A stretch of DNA of 6,308 nucleotides from UBA4655 sp044337015. GTDB lineage: Bacteria; Planctomycetota; Planctomycetia; Pirellulales; UBA1268. The notes below the pieces were generated by a model that searched no databases, was not told where the DNA came from, and saw only the letters and a program-made list of their open reading frames with translations. The position numbers were made by a program, and so were the translations under genes. Below, piece after piece: positions 1-6,308 of the stretch. Every line of letters begins with the position of its first letter. Within the stretch, counting starts at the first letter, position 1. The stretch lies in assembly GCA_044337015.1 (NCBI GenBank), contig JBIIOJ010000184.1, positions 1 through 6,308 of the forward strand. Reading direction: 5' to 3'.

Positions 1-1217
1 AGCCAGGGCAGGAGGCCACTCTCACGTTCACGATCACGCCCCCCGCGGCCGGCTCCCACCGCGTCGCGGCCCGGCTGCCCGACGACGTGTTGCCCGACGA
101 CGACGAGTCGTTCGCTGGCCTTGATGTGCGTGGCCGTGCGACGGTGATCGTCTGCCGCGATCCGGCGAAGGAGGGCACGTTCGCCTCTGCCGGCGGGTTT
201 CTCTCGCTCATGGCGGAGGTGGCTGCCCGCACGAAGGGAGAAGCCGGGCCGCTTCTGCCGGGAGCACCGGTCGTCGTCGAGACCTGCACCGAAGACTGCT
301 CCGCGGCGAAGCTCGCGAAGGCCGACGTGGTGGTCGTCGACGGTGGCAGCCGGGTCGATCCGCCGCTCGTGGCAGCGCTCGGCCAGCGGGTCGATGCCGG
401 CGGGGCGGTCGTGCTCGCGGCCGAGCCGTCGATCGATCGCGACTCGTGGAACTCGGCGTTTGCTGCGGTGGGGCTTTTGCCGGCGCGAGTGGTCGGCGCC
501 GTGGAGGGCAGCCCCGGCATGGAGCCGGCCCGCAGGCTGCCCGGCTCGGCGGCGGTCTTTCATTCGTGGCTCGATCTCGAACCGGTCGCGGGGAAGTCGA
601 TCGTGCTCAAGTCGTTTGCCGACGGCGGCCCGTTCGCGGTGGCGCTCGCCCGTCGCGGCGGCACGGTCGTGGAACTCGCGGCCGGCCTCAATGGTCGCAT
701 CAATAATCTCGTGGTCTGTGCCGACGTGCTACGGCTCTTCATCGACCTCGTGACGGAGGCGATGTCGCGGGCGGCCTATCCGCGGACGGTGCAGGTGGGC
801 GAGCCGATCACACTCGCACTTCCCGCGGCCGATGCTGCGGCGGGCGTGACGTTCACGATCGGTGATTCGGAGCCCGAGCCGGTGGAGCCCGCGGCGGTCG
901 TGCGGCTGGCCGGCGGTGCGAAGCGGAGCGGCCTCGCGAGTTTTCTCGTGCTGCCGCGGGATGCGGCCCAGGGGCCGCCCGAACGGATCTGGATCGGCGT
1001 GCAGGGCCCACGGGCCGACGCGGATCTCGCGGCCGTCGCGAAGGATCGCGAGACGGCGCTGGAGTCAGCGGTGGATCTCGCCACCGTGGGGTCGTGGGAG
1101 GAACTCGACCGGCTCCTCGAACAGCGGCGCACCGGCCGCGACTGGCAGCCGTGGGTCTTCGCGGCCCTCGCCGCCGCACTCCTCGGCGAAACCGCCCTCT
1201 GCCGGAGGTTCGTGTGA
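1..1217 (+). CDS. BatA-type membrane protein with degenerate GATase-like domain, C-terminal part (5' truncated by window edge)
   Basis: The frame is open from base 3 with no stop until TGA at 1215-1217, giving 404 visible codons; the true start lies upstream. A GTG at 87 is an internal codon, because coherent Ig-like sequence (ending HRVAARLPDD, then a DDDES segment) precedes it in frame. Counting from base 3: the end of an Ig-like beta domain (about 1-40); a flavodoxin/GATase-like alpha/beta domain (about 43-250) with strands RATVIVC, ADVVVVDGG (from 107) and GGAVVLAAE (133-141); a VGEPITLALP segment (from about 265) opening a further beta domain; and one C-terminal membrane helix (about 381-400). 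This order matches planctomycete proteins whose missing N-terminus normally carries a two-helix BatA membrane domain. No GxCxG nucleophile motif is seen, so the GATase-like fold is probably non-enzymatic. The next gene starts 1 base after the stop. The likely role is in a MoxR-linked envelope complex; the function is unproven and the missing N-terminus limits certainty. Confidence 0.75.
   Translation, partial: PGQEATLTFTITPPAAGSHRVAARLPDDVLPDDDESFAGLDVRGRATVIVCRDPAKEGTFASAGGFLSLMAEVAARTKGEAGPLLPGAPVVVETCTEDCSAAKLAKADVVVVDGGSRVDPPLVAALGQRVDAGGAVVLAAEPSIDRDSWNSAFAAVGLLPARVVGAVEGSPGMEPARRLPGSAAVFHSWLDLEPVAGKSIVLKSFADGGPFAVALARRGGTVVELAAGLNGRINNLVVCADVLRLFIDLVTEAMSRAAYPRTVQVGEPITLALPAADAAAGVTFTIGDSEPEPVEPAAVVRLAGGAKRSGLASFLVLPRDAAQGPPERIWIGVQGPRADADLAAVAKDRETALESAVDLATVGSWEELDRLLEQRRTGRDWQPWVFAALAAALLGETALCRRFV
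1204..1208 (+). promoter_or_regulatory. Shine-Dalgarno site for the VWA gene
   Basis: GGAGG lies 10 bases upstream of the ATG at 1219, inside the last codons of the preceding gene. It decides the start: the same frame is open further upstream to a GTG at 862, but that extension would overlap the preceding gene by over 350 bases and encodes Arg/Ser-rich out-of-frame sequence. Confidence 0.7.
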
Positions 1218-1218
1218 C

Positions 1219-3726
1219 ATGAACCCGATTCGCTCGACGGAACTTGCGATGCGGTTTGCCGGTGAATGGTCGCCGGTGTGGCTGCTCGTCGTGCTGCCGG
1301 TCGTCGTGGCGGTCGCGGCGTGGCTTTTGCGCGGGCAGTTCCCTGACGTGCGGCGGCCGCGGTCGCTCGCACTCGCGGTCTTGCGGCTTCTGCTCCTCGC
1401 CCTCGTGGCCGTGCTCGCCTTTCGGCCCGATCTCGTCCTCACCGAAACGCTCACCTGGCCCGGCCGCGTGATCGTGCTCGTCGACAACTCCGCGAGCATG
1501 GGCGTGGCCGATCCGGCCCTGCCGACGGGCGAGGCCCTGCGGCTGGCCCGCACGCTCGACGCCACGCTCGAACCCCGCGGCGACCACGACCGCGCCGAAA
1601 CGCTCCTCGCCGCGGCCGACGTGCTCACGCGGTTCGAGCCGGTCTCGCGGGATGGCGACCGCGACGACGACGCCTTCTGGACAAAGGCCGAGGCGGCCGA
1701 AAAAGAACTGGGCGACCTGCTCGCCGAGGCCGACCAGGCCGACCTGCTGCCCAGGATCGCGCCGCTCTTCGGCGGCCGCGGCCACGCCGGCGGACGGGCC
1801 TTCGCCGAAGCCCGCGACGCTCTCGCCGAGGCGGCCGCCGCGATTCGCAAGGAGGGCGACGCGAAAGACGGCGAGATCGTGTCCGAGGCGGCCGCCGCCG
1901 CGGCGGGTCTCACCGCCGCGCTTGCCGACATGCGCGGCCGCAGCCGGATCGATCTCGTGCAGTCGGTGCTCGCGCGGCTGCCGAAGACGCTGCCCGAGCA
2001 GCGGCTCGAAGTGGTGCCGCTCATTGCGGCAGACGTTAGCGATCCCCTTGCGATTCACGATGGCGGCACCGACGTGGGCAGACGGATCGCGGGCCTGCTC
2101 GCCGACCCCGATCCTGAGGCCTCTGGCCCGATCGACCGCGCACCCATCAATGCCATCGTGGTCGTCGGCGACGGCCGCGACACCGCTTCGCCCAAGCGGC
2201 CCCCCGCGGCGGTTCTCGCGCGGCTCGCCGAGCGGAAGACTCCGGCGCTCACCTGCGGCGTCGGCGGCACACTCGAGCCCACCGATCTGGCCGTGCTCAA
2301 CTTGGCCGTGCCGCCGATCGTGGTCGCCGCTGAGCCCGTGAATCTCGCCGCCCGTATCAAGACGGCCGTCGCCGCGCCTGCCACGGCGACGGTGCTTGTG
2401 CGGCCCGCGGGGTCGACCGCCGATCCGCTCGCGCAGACGCAGCTCGCTCTTGATGGCACGGCCGCGGATCAGAAGCTCGTCATGCCGCTTTCCCTCGCGG
2501 CCGCGGATGGCCCGGCGCCGCCGCAGCGGCTGGCGGTCGAGATCGCGCCAGTGCCGGGGGAGGTTGTGCCGGCCGACAACAACCGCCAGGAATTCGTGGT
2601 GGCCGTGCGGCCGGAGCCGGTGCGGGTGCTCCTGCTCGATGCGGTGCCCCGCTGGGAGACGCGGTTTGCGATCAACACGTTCGAGCGGATGCCGTTCGTC
2701 GAGACCAACACAATCGTGGCGAGCACGCGGCCGCAGGGGCAGCTCGCGCGGGGCGTGCAGCGGGGCGCGTGGCCGGCCGACGAGGCGACGCTCGGTCTCT
2801 TTTCCGTGATCGTGCTCGGCCGGCTGCCCGACGACATGCTCACCCGCGAGGAGCAAGAAGCGATCGATCGCTGGGTGACGAATGCGGGAGGCACGCTCGT
2901 GCGCCTCGCCGCCGACAATCCCTGCCCGATCCCCGTGGGCGACTGGCAGCTGCGGCGGACGCAACTGGGGATGGTGCATCCGCTCACCCGCGGCCTGCCG
3001 GCTCCGCTGCTCGACGACGCCGTCGCACAGCCCACGACCGCGGTCGGGCAATCGCCACTGCTCGTCACGCTCGATCCCGCTGGCGGCCCCTCCGTCTCGC
3101 TCATCGCGGCCGGCCGCGACGGCAAGGGAAAACGGGTGACGATCGCCACCGACGAACTCTGGCGGGTGCTCAATCCGCGGAGCCTCGACGCCCACACAGG
3201 CATCTATGCGGAACTCGTCGAATGGGCCGCGCTCGCCGCGGCGCCGGAAGCTGCGCCCGAGGCCGACGTGCGGCGTGCGACCGACCGGCTCGCGATCTCG
3301 GTCGCGCTGCCGGCAGCCGCAGCCGATGGCGCCGAGGTGGAGATCGTCCGCGACGAGGAGACGGTCGCCAAGGTGGCCGCGCGGGGTGGCGTCGCGATCC
3401 TGCCGCCGCAGCCGGCGGGCACGCTGCGACTGCGGCTCGCGGGCAGCGACGCCCTTTCACAGCCGGTCGAGATCGTGGCAGACGATCCCGAGCGGAAACT
3501 TCTCGGCCGCAACGACGAATGGCTCACCGCGCTCGCAACGCAGAGCGGCGGCCGCACCGCGGGGCTCGTCGATCTGCCGCGGATCGTGCAGTCGGTGCCG
3601 CCGCGGGCGCACGTCGAACGCCTTGAACGGGTCTGGCGGCCGTGGAATAGCGGCCTCACGATCGCGGTGCTCGCGGGCCTGCTCATCCTCGAATGGATCT
3701 GGCGGAAGTGGGAGGGGCTCGTATGA
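1219..3726 (+). CDS. Membrane-anchored VWA domain protein with GATase-like domain (BatA/MoxR-cluster type)
   Basis: A complete 835-residue protein that starts at an ATG one base after the upstream stop and has a good Shine-Dalgarno site. Two N-terminal membrane helices (about 20-37 and 50-68) lead directly into a VWA domain: strand RVIVLVDNSASM with MIDAS residues D89, S91 and S93, then T284 (GGTDV) and D318 (IVVVGDGRDT). Between the MIDAS strand and the usual first helix (SRIDLVQSVL, from 242) lies a helical, Ala/Glu/Arg-rich insertion (about 97-240). An Ig-like domain follows (about 357-460, starting DLAVLNLAVPP and ending ADNN). Next is a GATase-like domain (about 465-655) with RVLLLDAVPRWETRF, FSVIVLGRLPDD, RWVTNAGGTLV and TDELWR, but no GxCxG nucleophile. 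A beta segment, a segment resembling the family's LA..SGG stretch (ALATQSGGRT) and a C-terminal membrane helix (about 810-828) complete it. The intact MIDAS suggests metal-dependent binding of a partner protein; the family is generally tied to MoxR AAA+ ATPases, and the exact role is unknown. The stop overlaps the next start (ATGA). Confidence 0.88.
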   Translation: MNPIRSTELAMRFAGEWSPVWLLVVLPVVVAVAAWLLRGQFPDVRRPRSLALAVLRLLLLALVAVLAFRPDLVLTETLTWPGRVIVLVDNSASMGVADPALPTGEALRLARTLDATLEPRGDHDRAETLLAAADVLTRFEPVSRDGDRDDDAFWTKAEAAEKELGDLLAEADQADLLPRIAPLFGGRGHAGGRAFAEARDALAEAAAAIRKEGDAKDGEIVSEAAAAAAGLTAALADMRGRSRIDLVQSVLARLPKTLPEQRLEVVPLIAADVSDPLAIHDGGTDVGRRIAGLLADPDPEASGPIDRAPINAIVVVGDGRDTASPKRPPAAVLARLAERKTPALTCGVGGTLEPTDLAVLNLAVPPIVVAAEPVNLAARIKTAVAAPATATVLVRPAGSTADPLAQTQLALDGTAADQKLVMPLSLAAADGPAPPQRLAVEIAPVPGEVVPADNNRQEFVVAVRPEPVRVLLLDAVPRWETRFAINTFERMPFVETNTIVASTRPQGQLARGVQRGAWPADEATLGLFSVIVLGRLPDDMLTREEQEAIDRWVTNAGGTLVRLAADNPCPIPVGDWQLRRTQLGMVHPLTRGLPAPLLDDAVAQPTTAVGQSPLLVTLDPAGGPSVSLIAAGRDGKGKRVTIATDELWRVLNPRSLDAHTGIYAELVEWAALAAAPEAAPEADVRRATDRLAISVALPAAAADGAEVEIVRDEETVAKVAARGGVAILPPQPAGTLRLRLAGSDALSQPVEIVADDPERKLLGRNDEWLTALATQSGGRTAGLVDLPRIVQSVPPRAHVERLERVWRPWNSGLTIAVLAGLLILEWIWRKWEGLV
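3711..3715 (+). promoter_or_regulatory. Shine-Dalgarno site for the DUF4175-like gene
   Basis: GGAGG, within a longer purine run GGGAGGGG (3710-3717), sits 7 bases before the ATG at 3723, within the last codons of the VWA gene. With the ATGA stop/start overlap this is a textbook arrangement for translational coupling and fixes the start of the third gene. Confidence 0.75.
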
Positions 3727-6308
3727 CGCCGCTTGCCGCCATCGATCGCGCACTCGCCCGCTTCGGCCGCCGGCTCTTCGCGAAGCGGCTGCTCCGCTGC
3801 GGCCTCGTCGCCCTGGCAATCCACGGGCTGATCGTGCTCGTGGCAACACATCTCGACCGGTTCCTGTTTCTCGATGACACGACGCGGCGGCTCCTCTCGG
3901 CGGCGGCGATCGGCCTGCCGATGGCGCTCTTCGCCGGACTCGTGATCTGGCTCGTCGCCACGCGGCCCGACCGTCGCACGCTCGCCTATCTCTTCGAGGA
4001 GGCCGGTGGGGTCGATCGCGGCGAAACGATCGTGACGGCCGAGGCCCTGGGCCGCGAACAGGCCGGCACTGGTGCAAACCCTGTCCGCGAGGAACTCGTC
4101 GCGGAACTCGTCACCGCGGCCACGGCCGAAGCGAAGGCGGCGGCGCGAAGGGCCCGTCCGCGGGACCACTGGCTCTCCTCCGCGGCGCTCGCGACGGTTG
4201 CCGTAGCCGCCGTGTGGGGGGCGCTCGCGGCCTGGCCTGCCTACCAGTTTCCGCTCATGCTCGAGCGGGCCTACGCACCCTGGCGCGACCTGCCGAAGCC
4301 GAGCTTCATGCGGATCAAGATCGTGCCCGAGGCGATCCGGATCGGCCGCGGCGAGGAGCTCGTGGTGCAGGCCGAGATCGAGGGGGAGATGCCGTGGCTC
4401 GTCGAGCGGCTGCTGAAACTCTCCGGCAGCGACACGCGAAGGTGCTTCATCGAAGTCGCGGATCAGCCCTCCGCGGAGATGACCCGCGTGCATCGTCGGC
4501 TTTTCCTCTCCACCCGCGGCGACGTCCGTGAACCGCTCTCCTTCCGCGTGCGGTGTGGCGACGCCCGCACGCGGCTGCACGACGTGGAGGTGATCGCGCA
4601 GCCGGAGGTGGCAGCGGTTTCGATCGCGATCACGCCCCCCGCCTACACGGGCCGTGCGGCGGAGACGCGCACCGCTGCGGCCGAGCCGCTGCCGTTACTC
4701 GTGGGCTCGAAGGTCGCCGTCGAGTTTCGGGCCGATCAGGATCTCGAGACCGCGGCCGTGACGGTCGGCGGCAAGCCGCTCGCCGGCGCGACGTTCGATC
4801 CAGCCACCCGCACGGGGAAGTTTTCCTTCGACGTCGCCGAGTCGCAGGAGATCACGATCGACCTGGTGAATACAAAGGGTTTCCATGCGGTGCGGCCCAC
4901 GGTCCTCGCGATCGAGGCGGTGGTGGACCAGACACCGGTCGTGAACCTCGAGGCCCCCGCCGCGGAGAGCGAGCAGGTGCCGGCGGCGCTCGTGCCGCTG
5001 AAGGGGACGGTCGAGGACGATCTGGCGATCACGGCGGCCACGGTGGTCTGGCAGCTCAACCCGCAGCTCGATCCCGACGCTCCGCTCCGCGAGCTGCCGA
5101 TCGAACTCGCCGCGAAGAACCAGCCCAAGCTCACGTTCGAGTCGCCGATCGATCTCGACGCCACGCAGGCCGTGCCTGGCGACGAGATCGTGGCGTTCGT
5201 CCGCGTCCGCGACTCGGTCGGCAACGACGGCGAATCGGCGCCGTTCACGATCCGCATCGTTTCGTTCACCCGCGGCGAAAACGAGCGGCAGCGGCTCGCG
5301 GTGCTGCGGTGGCTCGCGACCGCCGCGGCCGCGGTGGCGGCTGCCGGGAATGCCGCACCCGCCGACGACGTGGCGGCCGCGCTCCGCGAGGAAGCCAAGC
5401 GGCTCGGCCTGCGGCAGGAGATCGCGGCCACGCGACCCGCAGTTCTCGACCTGCTCGCCCGCGAGGCCTACTTGAGCGAGACCTCCCGCGACAAGCAGGA
5501 TGTGATCGCGCTGCATGGCCTGTTCGCGGCGGATGCCGGCGTGCCGGCCGAGGCGATCCTCGAGCTCACCGGTCGGCGGCGACTGGAGAACGTGATCGTG
5601 CGACTCTTCGGCATGCGGCGGGAGGCTGAACGGCTGCGGGAGGCGATCACAGGCGGAACTGACGTTGCGGCCATTGACCGCCGCGCGTCGCTCGGCCTGA
5701 AGACGCTCGAAGAGATCGGTGGCGACCTGCTCGATCTGGCGCGGACGTTGCCGGCCGCGGGCCTCGACCCCGACCGGCTCGTCGAGATGCAGGCGGCGGC
5801 AAACGAGGCGGGCTACCGGATGACCCGCGGCTCCGCTGCCAAGCGGGCCACGGCCTGTGGGAAGCTCGCCGATGCGATCACGGCCGTCATCGAGGCCGTG
5901 CGGCCTGCGTTGCCGGGCCTCGCCAAACTCGAAACCGTCACGCGAACGCAGGTGGGGCGAGGCCTGGAGGGCGTGGCCGTGGCGCTCCTGAAGGCGACCG
6001 ACGAGGCAGGCCGCGGGACGGCTCGCGAGTGGTTCCGTCGCCGGCTCGAACTCCTCGATCTCGATCCCTTCGTGGCCGGTGGCGACATCCTCACCGCCCT
6101 TGCGACCGCGGGGGGCGGACAGCCGCCTGTGTTGCCGCCCGCCGCCGCGGCGGCCGAGCGGGACTGGTGGCGGTGGCTCGCGGCGGAATGGGAACGGGAA
6201 CAACTCGCGGCCGTGGGGGACATGGCCGACGACGAGCGGAAGACGCTCACAGACTTGCTCGCCTTGCGGCTGCCGGCAAAGGCTCCCGCGACACGCTTCG
6301 CCGATGCG
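3723..6308 (+). CDS. DUF4175-like membrane protein with long helical C-terminal region (3' truncated by window edge)
   Basis: I read this frame codon by codon from the ATG at 3723 to base 6308 and found no stop: 862 codons, continuing beyond the window. Three membrane helices lie at about 24-44, 57-79 and 150-170, with a charged loop (about 81-149) between the second and third. Beta-rich, probably Ig-like, domains follow: one from about 183 (PKPSFMRIKIVPEAIRIGRG), the hallmark-like ITPPAYTGR (303-311), DQTPVVNLEAP (402-412), VEDDLAI (430-436, resembling the usual DD.G/A.. motif) and PGDEIVAFVRVRDSVGNDG (485-503). From about 515 onward the sequence is helical, rich in Ala, Leu, Arg and Glu, with a Trp-rich patch (DWWRWLAAEWERE). 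Three N-terminal helices plus PPAYTG fit the DUF4175 family; proteins of this type commonly follow VWA genes in planctomycete MoxR clusters. The gene overlaps the upstream stop by 4 bases. The biochemical role is unknown; family placement is from motif recall and moderately certain, while the reading frame itself is very secure. Confidence 0.82.
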   Translation, partial: MTPLAAIDRALARFGRRLFAKRLLRCGLVALAIHGLIVLVATHLDRFLFLDDTTRRLLSAAAIGLPMALFAGLVIWLVATRPDRRTLAYLFEEAGGVDRGETIVTAEALGREQAGTGANPVREELVAELVTAATAEAKAAARRARPRDHWLSSAALATVAVAAVWGALAAWPAYQFPLMLERAYAPWRDLPKPSFMRIKIVPEAIRIGRGEELVVQAEIEGEMPWLVERLLKLSGSDTRRCFIEVADQPSAEMTRVHRRLFLSTRGDVREPLSFRVRCGDARTRLHDVEVIAQPEVAAVSIAITPPAYTGRAAETRTAAAEPLPLLVGSKVAVEFRADQDLETAAVTVGGKPLAGATFDPATRTGKFSFDVAESQEITIDLVNTKGFHAVRPTVLAIEAVVDQTPVVNLEAPAAESEQVPAALVPLKGTVEDDLAITAATVVWQLNPQLDPDAPLRELPIELAAKNQPKLTFESPIDLDATQAVPGDEIVAFVRVRDSVGNDGESAPFTIRIVSFTRGENERQRLAVLRWLATAAAAVAAAGNAAPADDVAAALREEAKRLGLRQEIAATRPAVLDLLAREAYLSETSRDKQDVIALHGLFAADAGVPAEAILELTGRRRLENVIVRLFGMRREAERLREAITGGTDVAAIDRRASLGLKTLEEIGGDLLDLARTLPAAGLDPDRLVEMQAAANEAGYRMTRGSAAKRATACGKLADAITAVIEAVRPALPGLAKLETVTRTQVGRGLEGVAVALLKATDEAGRGTAREWFRRRLELLDLDPFVAGGDILTALATAGGGQPPVLPPAAAAAERDWWRWLAAEWEREQLAAVGDMADDERKTLTDLLALRLPAKAPATRFADA

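Noticed and set aside
87..89. GTG at 87 as the start of gene 1
   Set aside because: The same frame continues upstream to the window edge with plausible Ig-like sequence, there is no convincing Shine-Dalgarno site, and the protein would lack its expected N-terminal membrane domain.
862..1218. Upstream GTG extension of the VWA gene
   Set aside because: It would overlap gene 1 by more than 350 bases and adds Arg/Ser-rich out-of-frame sequence before the real N-terminal membrane helices; the ATG at 1219 has a proper Shine-Dalgarno site.
853..3195. 780-codon open frame on the minus strand
   Set aside because: It lies antisense to the well-supported VWA gene. The product is rich in Arg, Gly, His and Pro with no recognisable domain, as expected for the complement of high-GC coding sequence in which stops are rare.
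3204..4580. 458-codon open frame on the minus strand
   Set aside because: It spans the antisense of the end of gene 2 and the start of gene 3, is low-complexity and Arg-rich, and has no domain; it is a shadow of high-GC coding sequence.
4553..5629. 358-codon open frame on the plus strand in another frame
   Set aside because: It overlaps the coherent DUF4175-like frame throughout; its product is an Arg/Gly-rich out-of-frame translation with no domain.
4695..6203. 502-codon open frame on the minus strand
   Set aside because: It is antisense to the DUF4175-like gene. The composition (Arg, Gly, His rich) is typical of a complement frame and there is no recognisable motif.
1..6308. CRISPR arrays, tRNA/rRNA, insertion sequences, terminators or a novel defence system
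   Set aside because: The window is essentially all coding on one strand, with no intergenic stretch longer than one base. I saw no direct-repeat arrays, terminal inverted repeats, stem-loop plus T-run, or defence-type catalytic motifs.

Overview
The window is a dense, GC-rich (by eye well above 60% G+C), single-strand block of three tandem genes, all on the + strand, with essentially no intergenic DNA. The protein architectures (membrane-anchored BatA/VWA-type proteins with degenerate glutamine-amidotransferase-like domains, followed by a DUF4175-like protein) and the G/C-ending codon use point to a planctomycete-type bacterium. That assignment rests on family architecture remembered from such genomes, not on a search.

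Layout: (1) Bases 1-1217 hold the C-terminal 404 codons of a BatA-type membrane protein whose start lies upstream of the window. (2) Bases 1219-3726 hold a complete 835-residue membrane protein. It has two N-terminal membrane helices, a von Willebrand factor A (VWA) domain with an intact metal-binding (MIDAS) motif, Ig-like segments, a degenerate GATase-like domain and a C-terminal membrane helix. (3) Bases 3723-6308 hold the first 862 codons of a DUF4175-like protein. It has three N-terminal membrane helices, beta-rich domains with a PPAYTG motif and a long helical tail, and it stays open to the window edge with no stop. Genes 1 and 2 are separated by 1 base; genes 2 and 3 overlap by 4 bases (ATGA). 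Both internal starts have strong Shine-Dalgarno sequences, so the three are almost certainly co-transcribed and translationally coupled.

Together they look like the middle of a MoxR/BatA-type gene cluster. In such clusters a MoxR AAA+ ATPase and a DUF58 protein usually lie upstream, and the membrane VWA proteins are thought to work with the ATPase in envelope protein maturation or stress handling. Those partners are outside the window, so this is inference. I see no RNA genes, mobile elements, CRISPR arrays, terminators or promoters, and nothing that clearly amounts to a new system. The most notable points are a roughly 145-residue helical insertion inside the VWA domain of gene 2 and the shared Ig-like/GATase-like/C-terminal-helix layout of the adjacent genes 1 and 2.
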